A DNA stretch of 64,000 nucleotides, from NCBI GenBank assembly GCA_951799405.1, contig OX637353.1:6262001-6326000 (forward strand), written 5' to 3'. The position numbers and the translations under genes are program-made. Positions 1 to 12,173 of the stretch are shown here, in pieces. The notes below the pieces were generated by a model. It was not told where the DNA came from. It saw only the letters and a list, made by a program, of their open reading frames with translations, and made no database searches. The number at the start of each line of letters is the position of its first letter. Within the stretch, counting starts at the first letter, position 1. This stretch comes from Agapetus fuscipes (lineage: Eukaryota > Arthropoda > Insecta > Trichoptera > Glossosomatidae).

Positions 1-97
1 AAGGCCATAATAACATTATTACAGTTGGATTCTTTTTTCAGCTCAAAATATTGTCCGAAATCTAAAGCTGAATAAACCATGGACCCTATTCCAAAAG
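1..97 (-). CDS. Otopetrin-like exon 6 (partial, runs off window)
   Basis: The acceptor is a long pyrimidine tract ending in TTTTAG just before base 97. The first two bases complete an alanine codon with the previous exon. The translation begins FGIGSMVYSALDFGQYFELK, which looks like the third membrane segment of otopetrins. The exon is open to the window edge, so no donor is seen. Confidence 0.78.
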
Positions 98-2396
98 CTA
101 AAACAGAAAAAAAATATAAAGCATTTGCAAACAGATACCAGTGGATTCGATTTTTTCCCGGAAAAATATGTCGAAAAGGCTACACGGATTGACGAGGGGC
201 AGAATCCCATTTTGTGATTTGACAAGCGAAGGATATTTTTGTTAGAAAATAAAATTGTACCTATGGCGCCGAGTCGCAGGTAAAAGCTGCCATATCGCTT
301 AACTGGAGAGTATCTCTTGTGGTGAAACGTAGTTTCGTGTTTTTCACATTCCTCTGAAAGGAAAACATGTAACTGTGATCAGTGGAATGAAAATAAAACA
401 TTAATGCAGTTCTAGAAATCTTGAAATGGAAAACAGTGGCTTAAAGTCAATAAAAGTTTGGGATTCTCAGAATACTCGTATGATCGTACTTGTAAAGAAA
501 AAAAATGAAAATATTTTTTTGATAAATCTGCATAGTGTAGATAATAATATTTATATTTCAGCACTCTCCCTGCATAGACACAAAGATGTACGTGTAGATT
601 TTGCTCATAAAAAATGAATAATATTTTGTAGATATTGCAATTTTTTTTCTAAAGTACGATCGACATTGGCCAATGTGCATATTTTTTTGGCATGGGAGCT
701 CAATGCAACGAAAAATGCTCAAAAAAAAAAAACACTTACGTTTTGATTTCTTTGAAGAACAAATCAGGACTTTTTCTCTTAGAAGAGTTGCGTATATAAA
801 AGCAACGAAAAAAACACTGCCTGAGTATAAATACAAGAAAAACCCCTGAAATGAAATAAGTTTCAACTGTGGTTAAGAAATTCATAATCATATTTGGTCA
901 AAAAAATAAATAGTATGGGAGTCACCTGATAAAATCCCTTTGGTACTTTAGTGGCAATGATTTCTGTGACTGGGAATGCCACTCCTAGGACCACCAACAA
1001 TTTAGCATACAGAGCTGATAGTGCAATAGTCAACGCATCGCTGAAACAAACCAAACAAAACCTAATGTGAAATTCCACGATACATTGATAAAATTGCGCT
1101 ATTATTGAAAATACGAAATAATGGTAAAAAAAGTGTTTAAAACAATGTTCAGGGTGCTGCAAAGTTAATCAAAGAATCTGTTTGCCAACAGATTTGTATC
1201 AATATCTACTTCTTTGATGTCCTGTTTAGGTACTATAGCAATTGCGTCAAAGTAGCGCCACATGCATAGATGTTCCGAACCCTGATAAACCACCGGTCTA
1301 TAAAATCAAGAAATTTCTCTTATAATGACAATATGCTAAATCCTTGTATAATAAATTTAAGAACATTTAACATACTTATGGTGTCCGATTTATTTTACTT
1401 TGTAAACGGAAGGGTTACCAGCAATTTCAAAACAAAACCAATATTGTAAAAATGGAACATCGATTAGTGCTTGCAGTCGCCTGTAGATACGACAGTTCTT
1501 ACTCTCCGAGTCGTTGGTTGGAGGACGCAGGATGGGTGTGCAACAACTTGGTGACCAGATTGTTCTGGCTCATCACGGTGTGCGCGGCTGACAGAGCGAG
1601 GGCTTGAGATGGACGCCTGAGAGCAGCGATGATCGCCGAAGGTCTCCTGCAATGTTTTGAAGCAGTTGTAGTTGTCAAAAGTGAAGAAGTTGTCAGGCCC
1701 ATTGATATAACTTCTGATGTCTAAACAGGAGGACTTTGGTGTCGTGGTAACCTATTAGATGCTTCAGTATGCTTTAATAGTTTCATAAGAGTTGATCACC
1801 TACTTTTTGAGCCACGAGATTCGAATTAAGTGGAAAATATAGAATTAAGCTTTCTTCATAATAATGGTAACCTATATACCTGTATGAGAATGATTTATTT
1901 GTTTTTTGAAGGGCCCTCCCAATCACGAACGAGATGTTTTATAAAGGTGCTGTTTCAGTGCTCCCTTAAAAATGCCAACAGATTCTGAAACCCTCACTCC
2001 GGATGGCAATCTTTTCCACTCCATCGGTCCAGCAACTCGGAAAGCGCGATCCCTAAAATTAGTGAGTATTGACGGCGAGGCTGCGTCAACCTGATCCATC
2101 ACCATTTCCCGCTGATCTCAGTGTAAATATCTTAGCATAAAAACGAAAAATCGAATGCTCTTCTAATGTAATGCCTATCTAACAATAAATAAATATTAGT
2201 TAAGTAACTAAGATATTGTGGGAATCACAGAAATTTTCGTTGCAAACCTGGAATTGGAGATGTGTCTCAGTCCTTCTAAATCCATGGAATCTCCCGTCAT
2301 TCGTCTACTGGGAGGCTGAGAACAAAACGCATGCTGGTGATGAGGTGTCGAAGGTGGAGGAGGCAACTCCTCAGGCATTGAGTCACTACAAAACAT
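1..2396 (-). CDS. Otopetrin-like proton channel, N-terminal part (six exons, incomplete)
   Basis: Otopetrins are multi-pass membrane proteins that form proton-selective channels. Six exons can be joined on the minus strand: 2396 or 2385-2248, 1646-1503, 1040-926, 845-740, 353-261 and 97 to beyond base 1. Every junction has GT-AG ends and compatible phases (2, 2, 0, 1, 1). The protein starts with a proline-rich cytosolic N-terminus, then a first membrane segment (LSALYAKLLVVLGVAFPV), a second (FFLYLYSGSVFFVAFIYATL), a charged loop, and the stretch YGSFYLRLGAIAFGIGSMVY with the start of a third segment. Segment order, spacing and the FGIGSM motif fit the otopetrin family, best the insect forms. 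The C-terminal part lies outside the window. Family is inferred from remembered sequence pattern; I am fairly sure of it, less so of the first exon. Confidence 0.78.
261..353 (-). CDS. Otopetrin-like exon 5
   Basis: This 93-base exon has acceptor TTTCCTTTCAG and donor GTACAA. It encodes a charged, histidine-rich linker followed by KRYGSFYLRLGAI. It enters and leaves in phase 1, which fits both neighbours exactly. The linker sits between membrane segments 2 and 3. Confidence 0.8.
   Translation of the reverse strand, partial: RNVKNTKLRFTTRDTLQLSDMAAFTCDSAP
740..845 (-). CDS. Otopetrin-like exon 4
   Basis: This 106-base exon has acceptor TTATTTCATTTCAG and a consensus donor GTAAGT. It encodes the second membrane segment, GFFLYLYSGSVFFVAFIYAT, then a basic tail with several lysines. 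The introns on either side are only 80 and 386 bases. Confidence 0.82.
926..1040 (-). CDS. Otopetrin-like exon 3
   Basis: This 115-base exon has acceptor TTTGGTTTGTTTCAG and donor GTGACT. Its 38 complete codons include the first membrane segment LYAKLLVVLGVAFPVTEII and the short outer loop ATKVPKGFYQ. It starts with the last base of a split aspartate codon and ends in phase 0. Confidence 0.82.
1503..1646 (-). CDS. Otopetrin-like exon 2
   Basis: This 144-base exon has acceptor AACATTGCAG and donor GTAAGA. It encodes 47 full codons of alanine- and serine-rich cytosolic sequence, including ALALSAAHTVMSQNNLVTKL. Phase 2 at both ends fits exons 1 and 3. It is GC-richer than the introns. The frame was chosen because it alone keeps phase across all exons; another frame is also open here. 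Confidence 0.65.
1905..2110 (-). mobile_element. L2/CR1-type LINE 3' relic inside an otopetrin intron
   Basis: The minus strand reads DRAFRVAGPMEWKRLPSGVR followed by SVGIFKGALKQHLY and a stop. This is the usual C-terminal end of reverse transcriptases of the L2/CR1/Rex1 group. Only about 60 residues remain. It lies in the 601-base intron between otopetrin exons 1 and 2, in the same orientation as the gene. It is unrelated in detail to the L2-like copy at 19.3 kb. Confidence 0.7.
2248..2396 (-). CDS. Otopetrin-like exon 1 (first coding exon or internal)
   Basis: The exon encodes a proline- and histidine-rich stretch (PEELPPPPSTPHHQHAF) and ends at a weaker donor GTTTGC in phase 2, which fits the next exon. 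The 5' end is ambiguous. A start codon at 2396 gives MFCSDSMPEEL, while an AG at 2386-2387 could be a splice acceptor, making the exon start at 2385. No promoter could be recognised. Confidence 0.55.
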
Positions 2397-3320
2397 AACA
2401 TGTTGTAAAGAAATGAAGATCACATAGGATATGAAGCATTGAAGATGTGCGCCTGCATGAGATGGACCTCGAACACAAATTTTTGAAGAAGTTGAACGCC
2501 CAGCTGTTCACGCGTTTGTATAAGCGACATGACACTTTGATGACCAAGAGTTGATAGACAAAGTCGATACGAAAATGATTAATTGGAAAAGTCGTAGATC
2601 TGTTACATATTAGTTAAATATTATGTAGGTAAGGTAAAATTTCAAGTACCTACTCACTGCAAAAGTGAAAACTAAAATTTGACCCCCTTAGTCATAATCA
2701 ATATTATTTTTAGTCCGGTTTAAAGACATCTTTTACAGACAAAGAAAAAAAGGTTTCTACATACATCCTTGGTTTTAGATTCAACTCATCTTATGAAGAA
2801 GGCAGACAATTAAAATTTAACACGTGTTAGGGGTGGAGATTATTGATTCAATTTTTATCATCACTTGTATTCTAAATTCTGGGTACAATTATTTTGTCAA
2901 CAAGGCAGCTTCATGAGTATATACACAGCCTAACATTTGTATGTATTACATGATATGCAGGTACTCACATAGTTTCTATTAAATTCTAAGGATCGGTATC
3001 TAGTGATTGGCAGGATATAATCGTACGTTCGTACCCTACCAGGCACAGATTCAGATTTTTCGTCGCCCAGATAAAAATATGGTTCAGCAATAAAAAAAGC
3101 TTCGTTATCCACTGAAGAATTCTATTTATCATTTTTGGGCACTAATTGATATTGAAAAAAAAACTATGCATTGTGCTGTCTTCTTTGGGATAATTTAAGA
3201 CCCATCAGCAAAATAATTATCAATTATAAAAGATATATGACAATGAAGTTTTTTAATGACATGATTTTAATGAGTTTAATGAGTTTTTTTAATACCAACC
3301 GATTTCTAAGTATCACATAT
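2397..3320. other. AT-rich region upstream of the otopetrin exons
   Basis: This stretch should hold any further 5' exon or promoter of the otopetrin gene. A minus-strand segment at 2969-3111 has good splice signals (TTCTTCAG and GTGAGT) and one open frame, but its phase does not fit the next exon. Nothing else is interpretable. Confidence 0.4.
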
Positions 3321-3562
3321 GTTGGTATGCGGCTGACCACCCATACTGTAAAAAATGGTTCACTTTGCCAATGTCACCCCTGTTTCAGGGAAGGCTGGCA
3401 GGAGTTGTAGGGTGTATGTTCATTTGAGATTCGAGTTTTTATATTGTAGGTCCACATGCGGCATATTTAAGCGCGAACTTATACGTGTCCGCTTGTGAAA
3501 ATGCATATAATGTGAATCTATAATGTTACATATATTTGCAATTTAGATTAAATTGGATTAGA
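3321..3562 (+). repeat. Rep-250 short repeat, copy 1
   Basis: The copy begins GTTGGTATGCGGCTGACCAC, contains the shared block with CACTTTGCCAATGTCACCCC, and ends in an ATTAGA-like tail. The same ~250-bp family recurs at least ten more times in this window, in both orientations. Confidence 0.8.
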
Positions 3563-4980
3563 CATGATTGTTCAAGGACAGAAAATATTACGTATAATAG
3601 GAAGAAAAATACTGCGAAGAGAAAAATTATTGTCAAATGAAAAACTTACAAGGTAATTGACGGAAGTATTTAAGTAAATTTAAAATGTGTTTGCAAAAAA
3701 TAAATGATTTTAATTTTATGACTAAGTATTCTATTACGATTTTACTGGGGTTCTCTGTAATTAAACTGAAATTATTTATTTTAACATAATTTATTTTACC
3801 CGGTTTCGTTCACAATTTACAAAAATTGATAATCTCTGCGTATATTGGTCTTCACGGCAAAATGCTTGGAGTGACTAATCGCTTTCCGCACCATTGCAGT
3901 CCCTATATATAGGTACAAAAGAGATCTTTCTCGCATATTCCAGATCATTCTTCGATTTCTCGCTCACACCAGAACGCCGTTCTATGCACTACCACCATCA
4001 TGAATTACTCGCAGATTGTTCTACCCACACTGTCGTACATGAATAGGTGCGCGTAGGTACTTTGATTTCATAGTTCGTCACACTACCACCATTACACTAG
4101 AGCCAGATTGTTCTACACACTATGCGCACGTAGGTAATCCAAGTTCTTAACAATACAAATACTACCGTGAAAAATAATGTAATCCAGAATTCAAATCTGC
4201 CGCCCGAGGTATTCTTCTAAAACAACCACCCTGGATCAGTCTCTGTATCTAACATTGATATCATGTCAGAGGACAGTCCTTGATTAATTCCCATCAATAG
4301 ATCGCTGCATTAAATGTAGGTTCAACACATACAACATGATGCATGCATATCTACTTAACTACTAAGCTATCAAATACTGCTCATAATTTAATCAATAAGT
4401 GAGGAGAAACCGAATATGAATAAGATTTCTGTTGTACCTACATACATATTTCTCAAGTTTCATCTCCTTACATACATACTTGCACCTGGTTGTGTATGAC
4501 TCAAGCTAGTTTTTGTTTAAATTAATAGGTATATTTCGGCAACTAAAATCAAAAATATTTTGACTGAAAATTGATTACTTATACAACATAATTTTGAATT
4601 GATATGAACGGCTTCAAAGACTTTTTTTTTGCGGGTAAATTTATTTTCACTGTCTTTATTTATTATTATTTTGAAGCATCTTTTAATTTGTAACATTAAT
4701 ATTACTCAGTTATTGTTAAGATAACATGTTCATTGATATCGATCTTTTTACATGATAATTTATTCCGCGTCTTATTTAAAGCAGAATTTTGCTGATTTTT
4801 CCAGTTTTTGTTGAGACAGCCATCACTGATGTGTGAATTAACAAACAAGAAAATAAGTACTCTGACATGAATACTTATAAATTTACATTGTTGGTGCATG
4901 GAATGATAATTTTTTTTCAGAGAAATATTATTAAGCAGGCTGTTTTTTGTGACAAAATATTGTACTTTGACCTGAAAAGG
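3563..4980. other. No gene seen; weak tandem duplication
   Basis: AT-rich sequence without a coding signal. Around 3987-4060 and 4080-4136 a block containing CACTACCACCAT, AGATTGTTCTAC and GCGTAGGTA is repeated imperfectly. Confidence 0.4.
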
Positions 4981-5128
4981 TTATCCAAGTTTATGTTTAT
5001 GTGAGGTTTGGTTTATTTTGTATGTGCACAAAAAGCATGTGCAAACGCGAGCTTGTATGTGCCTGCTTGTGGGCATAAATGAAAAATGAACCTTAAATAC
5101 CAATTTATCTTTGCAACTTAGATTATAG
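4981..5128 (+). repeat. Rep-250 short repeat, copy 2 (3' half, diverged)
   Basis: It carries the family landmarks CATGTGCAAACGCGAGCTTG, TGTGGGCAT and the terminal TTTGCAACTTAGATTA. The first half is missing or unrecognisable. Confidence 0.65.
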
Positions 5129-5187
5129 TTCATAGTAAAATGGTTATGGTGACATACCCTTAAGGATGCAGGGCATTGGGAAGACAT

Positions 5188-8100
5188 ATATCAAGATGGC
5201 TGGTAAGAGTGTGGGACATGAGAAGGTAAAATAAATTTTGGTTGATCAAAGTGTGGATTGATTATAATTTATAAATAGACTTGAATTTATTAGACAAATA
5301 CATATGACCAAACCTTATTTTTAGATACGCCGTATATTTGAGCTACATTCTGTTTACGTTTGAAGGTTCATGATTTCCATCAAATCAAGAGCAAAGTTCA
5401 GGGTATAAGTGTTTGCTTTTTACATTTGAGATCTGTATCGAGATAATAAGAGGACACATATTCATAAGTCACGACTTTCAGCAATTCACGGTCAATATAT
5501 TAAAGGCAATGGATTGGTTTACAAATTTCATTATTCTGCCCATTAATAAAATTATCGTCGTAAAATTTCCACACTTATGTTAATAAAATATGTATTGTAT
5601 TTTTTTAACAATTCTTATACGTTTAAAAGATCGTTTATGTTATAGAATATAATTATGTTATAGTACTTTTAAGTAACGATGGTTTTATGGAAAGAAAATA
5701 CTTATTACATATAACTTGCATACCTATAGCTTGAATGTAACAGCAAGAGTGCCTCTTGAAGAAGTGGGTTATGAAACCAATGGTACACTGAGAATGAGGA
5801 AGTTATCTATTTCATGGCTCTTCAAATTTCCGTTTGATTTTCTAATTTAAAGAAGAATTTTATTATCTCGTACATTGTGCATAAATCTTAAATACCTGGA
5901 TGCACCTTAATTATTTCAAACATTTTACCGTTGTCTTTAATGCTAATTGTTCGCTTTTAAGTCCTTCTTTATGTCGTTTAAATTAAGATAAATTAAGGAA
6001 ACTAACGGCAGTCAGAACGCAAACTAGTTGTTGACAAAATTAAGCCACTCTCGGAGTAAAACATTTACGATTTTCAGTCCATTAACTACCGGAACGCAGG
6101 TTTCTTTTCACAATTCCATTAGACTGGATTATTGCCATCTAGAGTGCGTTTGAATGCACTCTGGGAGGATTGTATTGAAGGGAGGCGCAGGGGGGTGTAG
6201 GAGGGTGGGCTGCGGGGGTGTATTCCTGAAAGTATCGTATAAAACCGACACGCAAGTAATCATTGAATGTAAATTCTTATCTCAGAGGAATACAGGAAAT
6301 TTATACGTTTTATGATTTTAGATGTGACGTGTGCCACACATATAATAATTCAAGTGAGAAATACAAGTTCTTTATTTCAAATTATATTAAACATAGAATA
6401 AAAAAGTTATACAGGAGTGTCTAAAGAAGCGATTTATTTTATTTTATATGTATTTTTTTTTATTGTTTCTGAGGATGAAATTAAAAACTTAATGTGATGT
6501 CAAATAAGGTGCGTTTTTTAAATACGCCTTTGGTAAGGTGGCTAGCATTTTATTTATCCTGTTCCTGAAAAATCTAGTTTCGTAACATTCCTCACACCCG
6601 GTGTAAAAAAAGGAAAGTATTATATTTGTTTTAAATTGTTCGGCTTGCTATCGACATTAATGCGCACCACAAACTATAGTATTTTTTATTTAAAAGTCAG
6701 CGGAATTTTAAAGAATTGCATCCCGCACAGTCTTGACAACCTTATCGAATAAAAATGCAGGTTTCCGATATACTTGCAATAAAATTTTATCATACATACC
6801 TAGATTGGCGCACCTTTCATAGAAACGTAAAGATATAAGGATACCGAAGAAAGGACATCTGATACTATTATTACATCGTCTTTCTCTTTTTAGTCATTTT
6901 GGATGTAAATCCACTTTAATAAGGCTTACATCCCATGCCATTTTAAAGCACAAAATTTTCTGTCTGCTTAAATGTTAGAGGTAGAGATTAGATACTTTTG
7001 CGTATAAAGGAAGTTTCTGAAAGTCTAACAGAATGCATTGTTCAAAACGATACTGCAGATAACCGCTTAGTATGAAATCCGCAAAGGTAAGATTGTACAT
7101 TAATTCTCAGGCTTATTATACGAGTAAATGAAATCTCAGTCAAGTGAAGCATAGTGTAGTTTTCGAGGAACAGTAATTCCCGTAACTTGCTGTGCATTTA
7201 TCTGATAAGATGTTTAATTAAAATTCTGCAAATGTATTGGTCTTAAGTTCAGCGTTTGGTGAAACATTTCTTTTAGTGCTTTATGAACTTTAAGCGCTTT
7301 GTTTCTAAAATGGAGGCACTGGCTTGTGGATCTTAGTTCATTAAATTGATCAGCTGATAAACTTTCCAAATACACATTTGAGAAGTTCTTCTCAAAAATA
7401 AATTAATTAAGTGATGAGTATAACGGATCAAGGAAATAAAAAAAACGATTTTCTCACGGTGTTTTTCTCATGATGACTAGTGAACATTTAGATCATAAGT
7501 ATAACGAGAATGAACAATTTTTTACCTTCTTAATAAACATATTGTTCGAACAAAGAATAACAGCGCGCTATGTAAGAAATACAATAAAAATAAAAATCTA
7601 CCACTTCTAGAAATTTCAAGCTACGATATTAACCACTACATATGCGATTTTACAAAAGCGACATTTATTATTATGAATAAAATTCACCACTTGAAGAAAA
7701 AACTACCGATGAATTAAGTACTATTCGTTTTTTTAGTTGTTTATTGTTGTAAAATTACAAGTGCTCTTATGATTCTGTATTCTCACCTGCCGTTGCTCAC
7801 AGTCTCTTCTTGAACAGTATCCATAATTTGGTGGAATAACGAAAAACTAAAATGCTACTTTTATTGTTCTATATCGATCCAAGTTTTTGTTTCAAAGAAC
7901 AGCTAAAACCACAAATTAAATTACTAGGACTTAATGCACTACGAATCACTTTTCATCAGTCAGTTTATTGCTACATGATTTCATCAGATCAATTCATTTT
8001 TTAATCGGTATTTCAACTTTGATTAATATGGACATTATCATGTAATCCAACCACTTTATCTTACTTTTATCTACTCTTATCCACTTCTCCAACTCTCACT

Positions 8101-10035
8101 CATTTCTTTCTTTTTCTTCTCAGACAAGTTTTTGAATTAGAACTTGAAACTTTCTTCGTTCACAGATTACCATCAAGTGTTTACTATAAAATTACAAACA
8201 CATTTTTTGCCGCCTTCCAACTTTGGGGCGAGACTTTTCATTTACGATTTCTGTGTCTCCACTGCCCGGAAAGTTTTTATGGCTCGCGAGTTTAAAATGG
8301 CTTCTGGATTTTGTTTTTTCTATTTTGAATTTAATCAGACCTCCGCAGACTAGTGTGTTTTGTGGTTTATTTTTGTTTCAAACTTTTGACAAATTATTAT
8401 TGTCGCCTCAACTTAATTTTGTGCATTTTTTGCGATCCTTTGTTTCACTTGAAATTTCGTTTTCACAAGGAAAATGTTTTGTAGGTATTCATCTAATCGT
8501 TGTTTGATAAAATATGTTTTAGAAGTAACCAAACTATTATATGTGTGTTTTTTTAAATATTCAATTTTAAAAAGGTTTTTTTAGATAGTGTAACTTATTA
8601 TTGCACTCGAAGGTGAATACTGAAGCGATATTTGAAATTGTCATAATATATTCTCGAGGTCGTGTTTTGTTATCAGATGATAAATGGGATCAGGGAGGGA
8701 GGGGCGTTAATTGAAGAAAAGTAAATAATACGTTTCTTCATAAATAACATAGAACAAGAGTGAAGTAAATGAAATAATGACAAGAAAGACAAAAAATATA
8801 GTTACTTATTATTCATGCTGAGTTTGAAATTAGTTTTTATCGAGCGCGATCATATTTTTTATGTTTTAAAAACTATGTTAGAATTTCAAAATTCCTTTCC
8901 CTATTTATAGACCTACTTTACACATGCACATTTAAAATCAATTCAATATTCGCAAACTTCCAACACTATTAACACTATTGTGTATATATCCTTATTAGGA
9001 TACTCTCGGTGTAATTTAAGTCGCAAATATATTACCAAATACACACACAAGTAGGCATGTTCAAGTACCTATACATACTTGTTAAACATTTAAACGCAAT
9101 TAATAAATCATCAATTTGGTTTACTGAATTTTTAATTTGATGAACATTTTTTATTTTTTTATTAACGAACAGTTAAATAAATTTATCGAAATAATTGCAA
9201 ATCAAACAGTCAATAATACGAGTACGATTACTTTGTGTCAATATTGAGGATTAAAGGTTTATTTGAGTCAATAAATAATCGGTAGAGCCTCACTTTGATA
9301 ACCATCTTATCGCATAATATAATAAACATTTTAATTTCGATTCGATGATTTACATAATCGTAAGGATTAAGAGCTCAGAAGCATGACTGCGTCTTTGCAA
9401 ATGCAAGTTCACATAATTGTACATTGAACTGAAGTTAACATGAAAAGTAATAAATGTATTAATCCTGTCTAGCGAGCACGCTTACAATAATACAAATTAA
9501 TTAACCATGACAATATCACGAAGATATTGGTAATCATACATGCTAGAGATTTTAATGATTCGTTTGAAAAAAAAACAAATAAAAAATAGTGAAAGAAATA
9601 GGATAAACGGATTGTTATTGAAGGTATTGGTTTCTTTCTATACATTTTCATATTGTTTTAAAAATATAGAAGACGGATTGTTTTCAATGTTTCCTCTTTC
9701 AATTACGTAAAATATAAAGCACACAAAGTTAATAAAATTATTGCGATTGAATCAGCTGAAGGTTTTGTGTTTCAACATTGCTTTAAAAAATACGCTCAAT
9801 ATTGAAAGTTAAAATTTTGTTGAGCGGCAATTAATAGAATTTGCCAGTTCTGCGCCCGGCGAAGCAGTTTTGTTAAAACGAAACTCTTTCGCCGATGCAA
9901 AATTTAACCTAGTTAATCAATTACAGGCTGGGAATCAAATTTTCTGCCATATTTGCGGTGAGTGCTTCACAAAACCAATTTGTGCTCAAGTCGAAACTTT
10001 TAGCCCTTATTAATGGCAATTCTTACCTGCCAAAG
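5188..10035. other. Long AT-rich stretch, no feature recognised
   Basis: About 4.8 kb of AT-rich sequence with frequent stops in all frames. A short G-rich patch lies at 6180-6225. Open frames near 8144-8507 are low-complexity, phenylalanine-rich translations of T-rich DNA and are not credible genes. Confidence 0.5.
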
Positions 10036-10039
10036 TAAG

Positions 10040-10434
10040 TAAGAAACGCATGGAACGAGGCACTTGTAAAATTATTTTCTTTCTACGCTTATATGTCTTA
10101 GCTGTTTTAGCTTGCCGTAGACATTAAAACCACAACATTTCATAGCTAAAAAATGCAGAATATTTGTTTTTGGTTCTTTGCATTTTTGTGGTTATGATTA
10201 TATATTTTTTTGGAAAATAATACCAAACCATCATTTTTTCTTGTTGTCGAAACTAAGTTAATTAATTTTCATGACAAAATATATTGACAAAAATTACTGG
10301 TCAATTTTTAAACATACAAAAACCTCCAGGAAAAAAATTATACCTAAGAAACGTATGGAACGAGGCACTTGTAAAATTATTTTCTTTCTACGCTTAAATG
10401 TCGTAGCTGTTTAACCTTCCGTAGACATTAAAAC
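10040..10434. repeat. Pair of ~90-bp direct repeats
   Basis: Two near-identical blocks lie at 10040-10130 and 10345-10434. Both contain CATGGAACGAGGCACTTGTA (one base differs) and TTATTTTCTTTCTACGCTTA. They are separated by about 214 bp of unrelated AT-rich DNA. The right copy abuts the truncated RTE fragment. Confidence 0.75.
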
Positions 10435-10479
10435 CAACTTCTAAACAACAACAAAAAACCCTCCAGAATTTTTTTTTAT

Positions 10480-11050
10480 ACTGTAACTGTAACTCTGTCG
10501 CCATTCCGCTAGGGGTGGCCAGAGCCTCTGCAGAGTTGCCTCCATTTTTCCTATCCTGACATACCTCTTTCAATTCCTTCATATCCATCACCTTTTTCAT
10601 GCATTTTCTTCTTTTACGCTCACTTGGTATATCCCATTCTTTCACAATCTACTCAATCTGATCACTCCATACTTTTCTCGGTCGTCCCTTCCCTCTTTTT
10701 CCTTTCACACTTTCTTTGTATACATACTTTGTCAGTCTATCATCTTTCATTCTTTCCACATGCCCAAACCATCTCATCACATTCTTTTGTACTTTAACTT
10801 TCACATCCTCTTTCAAATTACATGATTTTTTACCCATTCATTCCTAACTCTATCCCTCAAAGTTTTTCCTGTCATACTTCTCAAATGCTTCATTTCCACC
10901 GTACATACTTTACTCATTTTGCTATCATTCACTGTCCATGCTTCACTTCCATACATCAAAGTCGGTAACAATATGCCATTGTGTACCATCATTCTCAGAT
11001 CCATCGTCAGTCGCTTGTTCTTTGCTATTTGGTCTAAATTTAATATGACC
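10480..11050 (-). mobile_element. RTE-type LINE, C-terminal fragment
   Basis: Minus-strand frames, broken by at least two frameshifts, encode ILLPTLMYGSEAWTVNDSKM, then RWFGHVERMKDDRLTK and KGRPRKVWSDQIE. These are the hallmark C-terminal motifs of RTE reverse transcriptases and closely resemble the copy at 20963-22075. The end carries repeated CTGTAA units rather than the tail seen behind that copy. The LINE is dead and 5'-interrupted near 11050. Confidence 0.8.
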
Positions 11051-11400
11051 AAGCTAATTAAAATAATATACCTACCAAGAATATTAATCTTTTTGTCTTT
11101 GGTACATTTTGTTGGGTTGGTATTACATTTCTGACAGACGCGGCAGGCGTGTAAAAACCAACTTCCTTCCTTCTCTTTTCTTTAGAACGTCGCGCTGGTA
11201 ACTTGTCTCAAACTGTTCATCTAATTTTATTCACGTAATCCTTTGTAAAAACTTCTTGTAATCTTTATGGAATAAAGGCCAATTAAATTGTTTAACTAAA
11301 ATACATGTTTCAAATCATCTCCACATCCAGCATCATCAAAATTAAACTCAGCGCCTAACATCCAAATTTCATCAAGAAGTTCACCATGTTTAGTCCTTCT
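11050..11400. mobile_element. Unidentified ~350-bp insertion splitting an RTE LINE
   Basis: The RTE-like translation stops near 11400 and resumes near 11050, so the intervening DNA looks inserted. It contains no coding signal. Its sequence includes GACAGACGCGGCAGGCG and TCTTTATGGAATAAAGGCC. Exact borders and family are unknown. Confidence 0.45.
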
Positions 11401-11612
11401 ACAGCACAAGTGCGACCACTATTCTTCCTATTGCACCGACCACTTGCTTTCCCTTGCACACCTATTCTCAAGTTCTCTTGTCATCTTTCCATTCTTCTCA
11501 AACATACTTCCCAAGTATCTAAATTCATCCACAATTTCAGCTTTTGTACCATTCAACATAAACGTGCATTCTTCATTTTCATCCGTTCTGTCAAAAATCA
11601 TTGTATACATAC
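11400..11612 (-). mobile_element. RTE-type LINE fragment, upstream part
   Basis: The minus strand encodes AEIVDEFRYLGSMFEKNGKM, matching EFVYLGSKFEKDGRM in the RTE copy at 21.4 kb. Together with 10480-11050 it forms one interrupted copy. Confidence 0.75.
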
Positions 11613-12173
11613 ATTATTCAATAAGTCAGAATACATCTGTTAATGAACATACACCTAAAAAAATGCTCGTTTTTTCTTGAAATAAACCATAAATGCTCAA
11701 AATTAGACGGATTTACAATTTAGGGAAAAACGCTCAATAATGAAAAGCAGTTTTAAGAAGTAACAAATAAAGAAAAAACAATCTTCATAAAGTCTAATGA
11801 TGAAAATAAATCAAACATTTAGTTTTGTGTGGATACTTTGCAATTGCATTGACCCTTGCATATTTTTTCACTCCATTCACAGTTATAATCATTTTCACAC
11901 ACGTCCCTCATATTTTGCGCCTCTGTCATTTTTTGAAAATAAACTTTTTACTTGGGCGCGAGGAAAAACGCAATCTCCGTTTAAGTTTTAAGCGTTCGTT
12001 TTGAAGGGCCCGAAAGTAATCTTCGGAAAGTTAAAATGTATTCAGAGTTTGCTGAAATCGTATTTGGTTCCAGCACATTACCTGCCTCTAGTCTAGCAGC
12101 GACGGCCGCGCTGTAGGAGCACAGAGACGTGGCCCTACTCTCCAACAAAATTAATATTACTAGGAAACGCATA

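Noticed and set aside
261..1040. Assignment of the minus-strand exons to the insect membrane protein Tincar
   Set aside because: Considered first because of similar hydrophobic segments, but the order of segments and the FGIGSM block fit otopetrins much better.
2424..2534. Possible extra otopetrin exon (36 codons, phase-compatible, AG/GT borders)
   Set aside because: The intron to the next exon would be only 38 bases, too short for normal splicing, and its donor and acceptor are weak.
2969..3111. Possible upstream exon with good splice sites and an open frame (EPYFYLGDEKSE)
   Set aside because: It ends in phase 0 whereas the next exon needs phase 2, and no family motif is visible.
8144..8507. 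Overlapping plus-strand frames rich in Phe and Leu
   Set aside because: They reflect T-rich DNA; both frames are equally open and neither shows a domain.
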